Counted from the first letter of the stretch, positions 22,113 through 32,723 are shown. The stretch: 64,000 nucleotides of DNA from Siphonodentalium dalli (GCA_032622095.1 CP136067.1:55037899-55101898), one strand, 5' to 3'. Notes: generated by a model from the sequence alone, not told the origin. Made by a program: numbers and translations.

Positions 22113-22504
22113 TCCCCAACTTTGTCAACACCCCCAATGAGCCTTTAGTCACATTCCTGATCATAACTCTATGAGTCATTGTGGGGTCTCCCCACTCTTT
22201 GTTCCAACCACTAATGGGACACAATAATCAGTCCCTTTGTTCTGGAAGACATGGCATATATGTCCTGACACAAGATAGCCCTGAGGACAAAATTGTGGAT
22301 CCCGTCATTTACCTTTATGGGCTAACAATTTATGGGACAGTCATAATCAAAGGCGACAAATTCTCGGTAATAACTGCAGCACTATCATGTACATGTAGGT
22401 GTAATGAACAGGTCACTCATAAATGTTACATATGATCATTAGCCGTTTTATGGATATTAAGAATGGATCTAAATGACACATTGTGGGATAAAAGCATGAA
22501 AACA
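22113..22504. other. Unique DNA, no gene seen
   Basis: The frame at 22181-22435 (plus, 84 codons) shows no recognisable domain. Confidence 0.3.
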
Positions 22505-22556
22505 AATGTTAATTCTGCTGTGGTTAAGGAGTTGATTATTCAGGGCATTACTGTAA
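22505..22556. mobile_element. Family A right-end fragment
   Basis: TTCTGCTGTGGTTAAGGAGT to GGGCATTACTGTA only; the rest of the element is absent. Confidence 0.75.
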
Positions 22557-23347
22557 AACATAAAGTTAGTTGTGAATTGTTGCAGTGAACTGATTGCTAC
22601 CTGTAATCTACTAGTATGTGTATGTCCCATGGGAACTATGGTATGTTGTTTGTGATAAGTTTTAAGCACCATGAACCAATTAGATTTACAGCAGAATACT
22701 CATTGTCTTGTGAGTTACAGTTCCCTATGATAAGAATCGCATCATGGAAATTTTCTTATCATAATGAGTTCATTTAAGTACCACATTCGTCATGATTTCT
22801 TGATCTATCTAACAAGCTAATGGGGGAGTTGAGGTTCTTTTCTGGTGCATATCATCAAAAATCTATTTTATAAGTTGTTTGCTCTATCTGGATGGCTGTG
22901 TTATACTTATAACACTCAAGAAAATTATGATATCATAGTCTTGATACAGTGAAGATAAAGGAAAGATTAATTCCTCATACTCTTTGACTCAGACGCAACT
23001 ATCTAAGCCTAAAATATCTTCTCTGCATGCAGTTTCCTCTAGGTCTAGGCAACTTTTTATCTGTACCTGGTATTTGGTTTCTGGATCATAATCAACAAAG
23101 TGAAAATTAAAAATAAATTAATAATAATTTAAACATTTATATATCACATGTGACAGGCTGTGTAGTATTATGAATTAGTATAATGAATTAGTATAATGAA
23201 TTAATACACTGATTATTATCCCGGGCATAGGACATATTACACCGTTTTTCGAATCCTTCAACTAGAAAGCATGCAACCCCGGCTTTAACACATGTGTGCA
23301 TATCAGGATTAGCATACTGACAAGAGCTCTATCCTCCAGATAATAGG
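22557..23347. other. AT-rich DNA with a small tandem repeat
   Basis: TGAATTAGTATAA is repeated three times at about 23170-23206. No gene is recognised. Confidence 0.4.
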
Positions 23348-23725
23348 TTAACCCTTTACCCAACAAACCGGCCAAATAAAGCTTTAACAGCCTAAAATAT
23401 CTTGGGTCTGTCTCAATAAAACCATACAAATATGGATATCATTGGAACCGGTTCATTGACCACATTGTGATGGTTACAGTTATGCCCTGTGCCAATGCAT
23501 TCTCTTATATATGCGAGTCGACCATAGGTCGCCTCGCATATATAAGAGAATGCATTGGCCTAAAAAAACACTTTTTACCATTTTTTCTTACATTCTTTAA
23601 CAATTTTATAATTTTTAATGTGTTAAGCCAATGCATTCTCTTATATATGCGAGGCGACCTATGGTCGACTCGCATATATAAGAGAATGCATTGGCACAGC
23701 GCTGTTCTGTTGGGTAAAGGGTTAA
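23348..23725. mobile_element. Family C element
   Basis: Bounded by TTAA with ends CCCTTTACCCAACA and TGTTGGGTAAAGGG. Two ~69-base hairpins (GCCAATGCATTCTCTTATAT stems) lie at about 23491-23560 and 23625-23697, separated by an AT-rich spacer. Their loops are mirror images (GTCGACCATAGGTCGCC and GGCGACCTATGGTCGAC). The left tail has CCGGCC once instead of twice. TTAA plus CCC ends is the pattern of piggyBac-type elements. Confidence 0.9.
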
Positions 23726-23825
23726 AGAAAACGACCATAGTATATGATCCTTCTTCAGGTAGTATGATCATCTTATTATCTGAACATCTCCCACCAATCC
23801 TTTTGCACTTATATTATCTTTTAGT
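23726..23825 (-). mobile_element. Family G fragment
   Basis: TTATTATCTGAACATCTCCCACCAATCC and TTTTGCACTTATATTATCTTT match the complement of the G interior. Ends are missing. Confidence 0.4.
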
Positions 23826-24240
23826 TTGCCCCAGAGGGTGAATTTAGTGATGCTATCCCCCATAGTGGGCTAGCATCACTAAATTCACCCTCTGGGGATC
23901 TCATTCTGCATGGCCTCATCTGCTATGGGAGACATAGACACAGATTGAAGTTCCCAAATGGTGAATTTTGTTATGTATACCCATTGCAAACCTTGATTAT
24001 GCTATGTGTCGTCTGCCAATTTGGGAATATAGAAAAACTAAACTAAAAAAGAAATGTGTGAAGAAGTTTCTGTAGAAATTTGATGTTAAAGAAACTTTCC
24101 AGAGAAGATGAGGCCTAAGCAGAATGAGGTGCCCAGAATGTGAATTTAGTGATGCTAGCCCGCTATGCATGATCGTGTCACTAAATTCACCCTCTGGGCA
24201 CCTCATTCTGCAAATGAGAGACACGCTATAATCAGGCTTG
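23826..24240. mobile_element. Family F element, long form, left end missing
   Basis: It holds two hairpins (CCAGAGGGTGAATTTAGTGA arms at about 23830-23905 and 24130-24205) joined by an interior with a CCCAAATGGTGAATTTTG block, and ends GCAAATGAGAGACACGCTATAATCAGGCTTG. A family E copy follows directly at 24241. Confidence 0.75.
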
Positions 24241-24495
24241 TTCATGACTGCAGCTTCCTGAAATTTTGCGAAAACCCTGTGCCAATGAATTATCTTATAT
24301 ATGCTAGTCTCCTAATGGGAGCCTCACATATATTAGAGAATACATTGGCCTAACAATATTTACCTTGACATTGTAAGCCAGTGCTTTCTCTTATATATGC
24401 CAGGCACCCTTTGGGAGACTCGCGTATATAAGAGAATGCACTGACACAGGGTCTGTAATGCTGCACCAGTGCAGCTCCCGTCGTGAAAGGGTTAT
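24241..24495. mobile_element. Family E element, left end lost
   Basis: Two hairpins with TTATATATGC stems are present, ending GCAGCTCCCGTCGTGAAAGGGTTA. The left TTAACCC is missing where family F abuts. Confidence 0.75.
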
Positions 24496-24653
24496 TAAAG
24501 ATTCCATTTCTCTTTTAATTGGATTCCCACATCATGTTGGCTACTATGCCCAAGTTCATTGGTTATATAGTGATGTAAAAGGTGGAATCCGCGGCGGGAG
24601 GCAGAGGTGTAGATGTATTCTGTATCACTGAGGAAGTACTTGATACAGTAATG

Positions 24654-24860
24654 CTTTAATTAATCGACTCCTTAACCATAGCAGAATTATGGGTAACTTT
24701 TCAGGAATTAGTCGGAAATATGGCTTGTTGCCAATTCATCAGAAAGCTCTCCCCGAGAGCTTTCCGATGAATGGCAACAAGCCATATTTCCTACTAAATC
24801 CTGAAAAGTTACCTTTATTCTGCTGTGGTTAAGGAGTCGATTACTTATAGCATTACTGTA
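24654..24860. mobile_element. Family A element, full length
   Basis: TACAGTAATGC at the left and GCATTACTGTA at the right. The arms pair over almost their whole length, with the turn in AGCTCTCCCCGAGAGCT. Length 207 bases. Confidence 0.85.
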
Positions 24861-24979
24861 TCTCTCTCTCGGTTGGATCATCTGCATCGTCGCCTTCATT
24901 GATAGTTTTGAGTTCTATGATCTGCTGGTCAGCCTAGTTAAAATTGTAACTAACGTCGGCGGCTTGTCACCCGGTCTTT

Positions 24980-25072
24980 GAGTTATTGCAGTTCTGATTA
25001 AAATCATACTCAAATACGCTCCACATACTTGGAGCGTATTTGAGCATGATTTTAATCAGAACTTGAGCTATT
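24980..25072. repeat. Hairpin of ~35-bp arms
   Basis: GTTCTGATTAAAATCATACTCAAATACGCTCC pairs with GGAGCGTATTTGAGCATGATTTTAATCAGAAC across an eight-base loop. The outer parts (TTGAGTTATTGCA and TTGAGCTATTGATGCA) are direct rather than inverted. Confidence 0.75.
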
Positions 25073-25355
25073 GATGCAGATGATCAAACCTCTCTGAGCT
25101 GGTTTCCCTTTCCTCGGCTGACGTGGACTCGTCTGATTGAATTCTGGTGTCTCTGGAGTTTTGAGCGACTCGGTTGGCTCCAGGGTTTCATAACTGGAAC
25201 CTGGAAATCCAAAAACAGCTGCACGTGGCTGCCTGAACAATGGCGAGACCATATCAAGCAGGGGTCCACATGCAGTGAACTAAGTACGAGACTGACAGGG
25301 TCACGAAAGGGTTTAAGATATTGCATGACATGGTGAAGGTGATAGTGAAAATGAT

Positions 25356-25709
25356 CTAGATATTTTTTTTTTTTATTGTTGATGGTGGTGTTGGTTGAGA
25401 TGGCGGCTGGGATCTGGCGGCAGCTAGGAGTTTGTTGGTTATTTTGTTTTGTTCCTCAAACCTTATTTTGAGTTCCCTAGCTTCGTCCTTGGCTGTTGTA
25501 TCCACCATTAACCTCTGTGCCATCTCGATGTCTGCAGTGGCCAACTTGATGGAATCAGTGGATCCACTGATGATGTGGTTGTTGTTGTTGCTGCTGGTGG
25601 AGATGAAGGACATCGGTTTGTGATTGTACTCCGGTGGTAGCGCATCAATCTCCACCACGAAGTCGGTGTCAGGGATGTCCGGGGTGATAATGGCGTCCCC
25701 TGTCTCCGC
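25356..25709 (-). pseudogene. Coding-like remnant, source unknown
   Basis: A frame open for 118 codons on the minus strand reads AETGDAIITPDIPDTDFVVE, then PPEYNHKPMSF, an Asn run, and an amphipathic stretch ATADIEMAQRLMVDTTAKD with KIRFEEQNKITNKLLAAA, ending Pro/Ser-rich and TIKKKNI. The base texture and the acidic-then-helical layout look like real protein more than most frames here. It recalls the C-terminal coil of Myb/SANT-like proteins of Harbinger-type elements, but that is a guess. Related coding texture continues on the same strand at 25900-26130 (AEWRKKAAVDRPAIPSHWAV), interrupted by a stop and by the family A insertion at 25766-25890. No ATG is in frame before the homogeneous part; it could be an exon. 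Confidence 0.35.
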
Positions 25710-25765
25710 TCAGGTGATGTGAGTGTGCACTGGCCTGCTGTCTCTGATCTCCTGGCAGGAGGGGC

Positions 25766-25890
25766 TACAGTAATGCTCTCGTGGAGAGCTTTCCGATGAA
25801 TGGCAACAAGCCATATTTCCGACTAAATCTTGAAAAGTTACCCATAATTCTGCTGTGGTTAAGGAGTCCATTACTTAGGGCATTACTGTA
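25766..25890. mobile_element. Family A element, right arm with short left end
   Basis: TACAGTAATGC at the left is followed almost at once by the turn GTGGAGAGCTTTCCGATGAA, so most of the left arm is deleted. The right arm runs to GGGCATTACTGTA. It sits between two coding-like stretches on the minus strand. Confidence 0.8.
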
Positions 25891-27412
25891 TCTGGGCGTA
25901 TCTCAGATAGCTCATGTCTGCCGGCAGCTTCCGTGGTAGAGGGCTGGTGACCAGTAGTCGTCACAGCCCAGTGGGAAGGGATAGCTGGTCGATCAACAGC
26001 TGCCTTCTTTCTCCACTCAGCCCTTTGAACTGCATTCCTGCATCTTCATGAAGGGGTCCTTGTCTTCTTCTTCTTCCCCTTCCCTGCTATGATGGTGACC
26101 AGCTGCTTTGGTCCTGTACTCACCAGACAGATGCATGAAGCCCCCCCCCCCCCTTGCCTGGTGTAGATCCAAAAGGGGATTAACTCCTTAATTATCTGCC
26201 AAGTCCAAACTCACTTACGCCGAATCGCTTGGGCGGCTAAGTCCTTTCTGACGACCATACAACTCACAAGCGATTCGGGGCCAGCCAAGAGGAACAGCAG
26301 TATTTAAAGCTGCGAAGCATTAGTACAACTTACTCACTCAACTCCCAACAGTCGATTGAATATGTAAATACGAGTCTTAAGTTTATAATTGAAGGATATT
26401 ACAATTGGAGGTGAGAAATGCCAAGCTGAATTAACCAATTAGTAAAAGATGACAATTGAAATGTGCTAATTAAATTAGAGAATATTGACTGATTGAATAA
26501 AGCAATTAAGATTAATTAACTAGATAAGCTGACTGACAAGTGGTAAAATACCATAAAAACCTCAGCTGTGAAAATACATACTAAGATATAACAAACATTT
26601 AACAATAAGTTCTGTAGATATCTGATTAATAATGAATTTACACTATCCAAATTAAGCAATATGATTTGACAGAAGACATTGAATGAAGAAACTCTAAAAT
26701 CCTAATGAAACAAATATGGCCTGGTGATACAAACCCCCCCCCCCCCCCCTCCCTTCCCATCTCTCTCATTCTTGTATCAAAGATCGAAATTCAATCTCTT
26801 CTTCAGTAAATGAATTTACAGCGTAGCATACCCTTCACCTTTTTGCTTTTGCTGCTTTCTACTGTAGGTTTACAATGAACCTAGCCCAGGATAACAATTG
26901 AATGTGATGCATGTTTGTATATCATCGAATAGATATAGAAAATATTCCAGATGTGAATTCATAACATACCCGAGGTGCTTCCGTGCATCCCCGTCCATAG
27001 GTAAACCTGATTACAATCATGGGATCGCTGCCAACCATAGGGAGAGTGCTAATTCACCCATGAGCCCGCTATTTACTCAACAAAGATAAAAGCTAACTCC
27101 TTCTAAATCTTCATGGGAAAAAATGTTAATTGTTCAAATTAGGTTGATTTAGATGGAAGTATAGGATTCTGTACAGGGAGAATGATCTTCAATTTAAAAT
27201 AGTTTTTATTGCGATTATCAGAATCAGATTTGAATGGCATTCTGTCTGTCATTGCCATTGCCTGGCAATAAACGCAATTGAAGCTCTAGTAGTGAGTGAT
27301 CGTAAACTTACTTCAAGTCAATAAAGAGATTGCCCCATCCCGGCTGCTTTGTACTGCAGCTCGACTAAAAATACTGAACTCTTTCTTTGCTAAATGGATT
27401 CTTCCATCCAGG
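25891..27412. other. Unique DNA with two C tracts, no gene seen
   Basis: C runs are at about 26142-26155 and 26734-26749 (16 C). AT-rich from 26330 to 26720. The frame at 26898-27089 (plus) shows no recognised domain. Confidence 0.35.
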
Positions 27413-27587
27413 TACAGTAATGCCCTAAGTAATCGACTCCTTAACCAGAGCAGAATTATGGGTAACTTTTCAGGATTTAGTCGGAAATATGGCTTGTTGG
27501 CAACAAGCCATATTTCCGACTAAATCCTGAAAAGTTACCCATAATTCTGCTCTGGTTAAGGAGTCGATTACTTAGGGCATTACTGTA
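27413..27587. mobile_element. Family A element, near-perfect palindrome
   Basis: TACAGTAATGCCC to GGGCATTACTGTA, 175 bases. The centre is GGCTTGTTGGCAACAAGCC: the CATTCATCGGAAAGC tip has been lost, so the arms meet with almost no loop. Arms differ from the usual type together (CAGAGCAG and CTGCTCTG), which suggests arm-to-arm conversion. Confidence 0.9.
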
Positions 27588-28800
27588 GTCCATGTTTCTT
27601 TCGACATAAACCTTTAATAGTGAAATTTGTTGGGATAATGCTGTTTTACATCAAAGTCTTGTGTAGGACAATTCCACGCGTGACTGACACTACAACATGG
27701 AAAATTTAATGTTTTACTAGCTCATAATTCCAGGACCAAACAGTCATTCAGAAGAGACAACAAATATTCATTGAAGTATCTGAGAGGACTGCAAAATAAG
27801 ACCAAAAATATTTTGGTACATTCGATATTTACAAATTTACATAACGAAATAACTTTTTGACGTTACACAAAAATGACATGAATTTTAACCACTTATATTC
27901 ATGTCTGATTTTTCCGCCAATTGAAACATCTAATAGTGATGGATCATATTTTCTCATGATGGCAACTAATATTTCTTCATTTAGACTTAATTATCATTTC
28001 TGAGGAGCAAATAATAGTATTTGTCCAGAAATTTATTTCTGTGACTGAAGTTAACGTTACGGTGATTGATGTTACATTTTAATCAGTTATTTTGATCTAC
28101 ATTGACACAAGATTTAGTCTTTATTATTGTTTCTGTATGCTTGAAAATAGGATAACAACATTGCAATGGTTGCAAAAATATATATAAACAATAGCCGTTG
28201 TATGTCACCTGGGCCATATTTGATACTAGCAAAGTTTAGTGTGAAAAAACTACTAGAAAATGGCTCAATTCGCCAGAATTCAGTATGCATATAATTCTTA
28301 GATACCAATCGTCTCAGCCAAAAATATGGACATTGCACATTTCTATAGTTTAAAAATCAGGGTAATATTGTCATATGCAGATGTTATTATTGGACAGACA
28401 TTTGAAATAAGGATTTGATTTTGCCATGTCAGAAGGGGACTCTGACCTATTCTCAGTCGTTTACCTCATATAACAATGATGTGCATGTAGCTATAGCCCA
28501 TTTTGAGATACTGGTATGACAAATAACATCGGATTCTTTCTCTTAATGGTTTTATATGGTTAACCCATTGCCTCCAACCGTCTCACAATAGTACATTTAC
28601 AAATACTACTTGTAGGATGGTGTTAACTACCTCATTTACAAGTTTAAAAGTTTAAAGATTTTACATTTGTTTGATAGTGGGCACTGAATTCCTCGTGAAT
28701 ATCACTGCTGATGCTCAGGGTGGCATAAATTGCTTGGTGACAATAAATTATATCAACTGGACTTTTTCTGTTGAAATTAATGAAGTACTACATGTACATG
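27588..28800. other. AT-rich unique DNA, no gene seen
   Basis: Short frames only. TTAACCCATTGCC at 28559 resembles a TTAACCC end but no partner end was found. Confidence 0.35.
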
Positions 28801-28919
28801 TACAGTAATGCCCATAATTAATCGACTCCTTAATCACAGCAGAATTATGGGTAATTTTTCAGGATTTAGTCTGAAATATGGCTTGTTGCCATTCATCGGA
28901 AAGCTCTCACTGCACTGTA
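28801..28919. mobile_element. Family A element, left arm only
   Basis: TACAGTAATGCCC through GGAAAGCTCTCACTG, then a degenerate GCACTGTA at 28912-28919, which may be all that is left of the right end. Confidence 0.75.
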
Positions 28920-29575
28920 GGTACAAAGGCTGTCTAATCTATAAAAAAATATATATTCAAAGGTATTCAACATTAAGGTTCTAATACTATATTTTAGGAT
29001 GGGACTGATGTTACACAGTGTGACTGACTTTATCTGATTGTTTTCAAATTTGGTACATTGATTACTCACATGACAATATAGGTCAAGTTTGAATATGGGT
29101 GCTGTTGGCCCATTTTTAATGGAGTTATTGATTTTTGATGTGTTTTGTCTAGAGCTTCCTTCTTTGAAGGTATAATTTGCCCAAATTGCTGGAGTTTTAT
29201 ATGAGGTTTAATATACCATAAGGAGATATGAGAGCTAATGTCGCAATAAAATGCTCCCAATAGTGAGATTAGGTGGTCCAATCAGATGCTTTATAGCCTC
29301 AGGTTCCAATCGAATGAACTTGGAACATCAGGACGCCATGTGATTGCTATCCTTATTGCAAAATGATGTCCAATATGACTGGGAGAGCAGTCATAATTAA
29401 TCGCAACCTGCTGGAACTGTTTCCGTCATATCTTTAGCCATGGGGGAAGGTGATGGTTCAGTGGGCAAGGTTACTTATCATACACGCTCATACATGTATG
29501 TCCATATATCAACCATATATCGTATTACTACAGTAATTTGTATATGCCTGTGAAAAAAGAATGGGACATATTATT
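28920..29575. other. Unique or old repeat DNA
   Basis: At 29040-29150 a segment TTCAAATTTGGTACATTGATTAC...GGTCAAGTTTGAATATGGGT resembles the tandem units at 29600-29900 and is a diverged outlying copy. Otherwise nothing is recognised. Confidence 0.35.
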
Positions 29576-29905
29576 ATGTCCATCCGTCTGATTGCTTTTT
29601 TGGTTTCCAGATGGTAACTTTAATAAATCTGCACTGAATGGAATGAAATTTGGTATGTGGGTTTACTAGTGCAAAATACAAGTCAATTTAAAATTCTGGT
29701 TCCACCCACAAATTTTCACCAGAGTTTTGGTCCTTTTTGTGTGTTGGAATTTGCATATGATAACTTTAAGTCTGAACTGAATGGAATGAAATTTGGTATG
29801 ATTATACTAGCCCAAAATACAGGTCAAGTTTGAATTTGGGTTCCACATGCCTATTTTCACCAGAGTTATGGCCCTTTGTTGGAATTACCACAAGTACATT
29901 TTGCC
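29576..29905. repeat. Two tandem ~155-bp units
   Basis: ACTGAATGGAATGAAATTTGGTATG occurs at about 29632 and 29777, followed in each by a (C)AAAATACA(A/G)GTCAA block, a GGTTCCAC block and TTTTCACCAGAGTT. Phrases such as CCAGAGTTATGGCCCTTTG are, from memory, common in mollusc repeats; that is weak evidence for the host. Confidence 0.6.
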
Positions 29906-29929
29906 AAGTGTTAGCGATGCTCTTGTTAT

Positions 29930-30215
29930 ATCCCCCAATGATGGAATCAGCTTGTCTGTCCATGGGGCGAGCCATCCGTCCGTCCGTGGACACCATTTTG
30001 TCCGAGCTTTTATTCCTACATTTCTCGGTCAATTTACTGCAACTTCGCACAGATTTTATTAACATGGGCACCTGCGATTATGAGATATATATTTTTTGAG
30101 GAGTTATCCCCCTTTTCGACTTAGACTATTTTTGCAACATGCAGAACTTTGTCCGAGCTTGTATCCCTACATTTTCCGGTAATTTTTTTTTTAACTTGGC
30201 ACAGAGGCCGATTGG
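29930..30215. repeat. Dispersed repeat with duplicated TTGTCCGAGCTT block
   Basis: TTGTCCGAGCTTTTATTCCTACATTT at 29999 recurs as TTGTCCGAGCTTGTATCCCTACATTT at about 30150, each followed by TCGGT/CCGGT and GCACAGA. A CCGTCCGTCCGTGG tract is at 29979. No coding region is recognised. Confidence 0.5.
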
Positions 30216-30245
30216 GCAATTTTGTTTGCAGTTTTTCTCTGGTGG

Positions 30246-30246
<1 letters not shown>

Positions 30247-30284
<38 letters not shown>
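30247..30284. repeat. Run of 38 G
   Basis: An uninterrupted poly(G) tract, the longest in the window. Read length errors are likely here. The Gly- and Pro-rich frames crossing it are artefacts of the tract. Confidence 0.9.
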
Positions 30285-30285
<1 letters not shown>

Positions 30286-30299
30286 TGGGTTGGGGCAGA

Positions 30300-30904
30300 C
30301 AAGAAAAACCTGAATAACGACATAAATATTCTGAGAGCATATAATTTCATTTGTGATTGTATAATATCCTTCAAAGTGCTAGCAATTGTGCCCTTTTCCT
30401 GAGGCTCTTTGCCCACTTGCCCTCCGTTGCTTCCGGCGCTGTTAATTATACACTTAAAAGTGTAATTATATACGCTACACTTTAGTTCATGTTTTGTAAG
30501 CACAAAACTTATGTCTGTTCACTGCATCTTATCAACGGTCATGCACTTCATGCACGAGAAGACAAAGGTTAATTCTGCAACGACTGTGCCTTAGAAAGGC
30601 AGAAAACTGTTGCTCGGTTGTCTGCTTAAATTATATAATTTCATCGACAATGTGTGTGGGAAAACAGGGAGAATTGACAGCAAGCTCACAGCTCCGAGTC
30701 TGTAATTGACTTAAGTATTGATTCTGCTGGATGAAGCATATTGCAGAATGCCTAGCCCGGCCAGACCAGATAACACTTGTTAGGGGCGGCTTAATACTGC
30801 CCATCATCCCCGAGAAATCACATCAATCGTTACATCTCCTATGACATTTTAACCCACCTCATGTTAACGTAGGTCATTGAATTATGGAATATAGCCACAT
30901 TTTT
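30300..30904. other. Unique DNA, no gene seen
   Basis: ACACTTAAAAGTGTAATTAT near 30448 is a small palindrome. Nothing else recognised. Confidence 0.35.
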
Positions 30905-31334
30905 TTATCTTATCTGATGAACAGTACCCTCCAATAAATATAGGAGCCCATCTGCACTTGTATTTTCTATTTTGTCTATCTGTTTGCTTATACTTTCTGA
31001 ACATCCCTCTAGATGAATGATAGACCATTCCAATGTGTACTTTTATAACTGATGCAAGGAGAATCCAGTTTAAAGGCCCATTTAATTTTTGAGTCACCGA
31101 TTATTTTTTTATAGTGCCTTCATATACAGTTTTAGTAACAATCAATGATAAAATATGATTAAAATACCATCTGGAACGTCTGTGTCTCAGAAGGTGCCCA
31201 AAGAGTAATAGAAAATAGCTGAAATCCCCCACCTAGCTCCCAGAATGCAAGAGAATTTTATATTTTATATAATGTGATCTGGGGGTTCGAAAAAGAAGTG
31301 GGCCTTTAATACATATAGTATAGAAATGGTTAAC
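30905..31334 (-). mobile_element. Family G copy interrupted by family I element
   Basis: The complement of the G order is visible from GTACCCTCCAATAAATATAGGA through CTGAACATCCCTCTAGATGAAT and ATTCCAATGTGTAC to GAGAATCCAG. It then resumes after the insertion as TACATATAGTATAGAAATGGTTAA at 31310-31334. Confidence 0.65.
31070..31309. mobile_element. Family I element (TTAA-flanked, GGCCC ends)
   Basis: It is bounded by TTAA on both sides with inverted ends AAAGGCCCATTT and AAGTGGGCCTTT, 240 bases. The family G copy reads through on both flanks. No coding capacity. The TTAA target suggests piggyBac-type movement, though these ends start AAAGG rather than CCC. Confidence 0.7.
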
Positions 31335-31400
31335 CCTCTGATTACTGAATGGATTCTCCCATTCATTTATAAAAGTAAACTTTTATGGGAACATACTTCA
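31331..31400 (+). mobile_element. Family G fragment, left end
   Basis: TTAACCCTCTGATTACTGAATGGATTCTCCC followed by TTATAAAAGTA, then it departs. It shares its TTAA with the previous family G copy. Confidence 0.55.
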
Positions 31401-31673
31401 TGTGTAGGGTAACTAGGGTTGTCCAGATACAGGGACCAGCCTAGAGGTTTCAGTCTTTCAGATTGGGAGAAGTCTCTTCTCCTATTAGTCTATTTGATTA
31501 TTAGGGAGAAGTGGACTGTTTTCAGGGAGAAGTTATAATGGCTCAAGCACAATTTACACCCCAACATCATCATTCTAGTAAGTACCGGTATTATGCAATA
31601 AAATAGCCCATTTATAAAACTATTATAATGAGTAAGGACAGCATTATAATAAGAATATACAGTTTAACCCTTT

Positions 31674-32047
31674 ACCCAACAAACCGGCCAAAACCGGCCA
31701 AATAAAGCTTCAACAGCCTAAAATATCTTCGGTCTGTCTCAATAGAACCATACAAATATGGATATCATTGGAACCGGCTCCTTGACCACATTGTGATAGT
31801 TACAGTTATGCCCTGTGCCAATGCATTCTCTTATATATGTCGCCTCGCATATATAAGAGAATGCATTGGCCTAAAAAAAATCTTTTTTTAACACTTTTTA
31901 CCATTTTTTCTTACATTCTTTAACAATTTTATAATTTTTAATGTGTTAAGCCAATGCATTCTCTTATATATGCGAGGCGACCTATGGTCGACTCGCATAT
32001 ATAAGAGAATGCATTGGCACAGGGCCGTTCTGTTGGGTAAAGGTTTA
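31674..32047. mobile_element. Family C element, first hairpin shortened
   Basis: TTAACCCTTTACCCAACAAACCGGCCAAAACCGGCC at the left and TGTTGGGTAAAGGTTTAA at the right. The first hairpin has lost part of one stem (TTATATATGTCGCCTCGCATA), while the second at 31951-32019 is complete. Confidence 0.85.
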
Positions 32048-32150
32048 AATATGATCTTTTGAAATATGCATACTGTAGCATGAGAGAGAAGTCACTTCTC
32101 CCTAGGATAAAAATAGGGAGAAGTGACACAATTTAGGGAAAAGATTCTCC

Positions 32151-32404
32151 CAAGCCTTGAAATAGCGTGTCTGTCATTTGCAGAATGTGGTCCCCAGAGG
32201 GTGAATTTAGTGATGCTACCCAACATAGCAGGCTAGCATCACCAAATTCACCCTCTGTGAATCTCATTCTGCTTACACCTCAGCAGAATGAGGTTCCCAG
32301 AGGGTGAATTTGGTGATGCTAGCCTGCTATGCGGGGTAGCATCACTAAATTCACCCTCTGGGAACCTCATTCTGCAAATGACAGACACACTATTTCAAGG
32401 CTTG
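32151..32404. mobile_element. Family F element, short form, with 8-bp target duplication
   Basis: Terminal inverted repeats CAAGCCTTGAAATAGCGTGT and ACACACTATTTCAAGGCTTG of about 37 bases enclose two hairpins. GATTCTCC flanks it exactly on both sides (32143-32150 and 32405-32412). An 8-bp duplication and CA...TG-type ends point to a hAT transposase. Confidence 0.9.
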
Positions 32405-32723
32405 GATTCTCCCAAGTCGCTCTCTTGGCTGGTTTCTATCCAGATAATATAGACAAGCAGAGAAACAATCTAAGGATTAATATATATTGGGATGTTCAGT
32501 TAACAATTTCAACAGACAGTGTGATGCTGTTGATTGAACTTATTTATTAACCTTTTGTGGGTGAGTACGTTATATATGATGATGTGAATTCCATGGGTGA
32601 ATATATTTGTGCAAATTGAGAAAACTGAGAAATATTGTAACAATTGCCTATTGTAACAAATAAATATGAATTTTTTTTTATTAAAAGCACAATTACTAAA
32701 AAATAGAATCCATGCCCCACATT
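32405..32723. other. Unique DNA, no gene seen
   Basis: AT-rich, with a nine-T run near 32672. Confidence 0.35.

Noticed and set aside
23348-23725. Family C hairpins as microRNA genes
   Set aside because: The stems are palindromic MITE parts in many copies; small-RNA processing is possible but nothing in the sequence shows a functional microRNA.
30126-30503. Pro-rich and Gly-rich frames on both strands
   Set aside because: They arise only from the 38-base G run.
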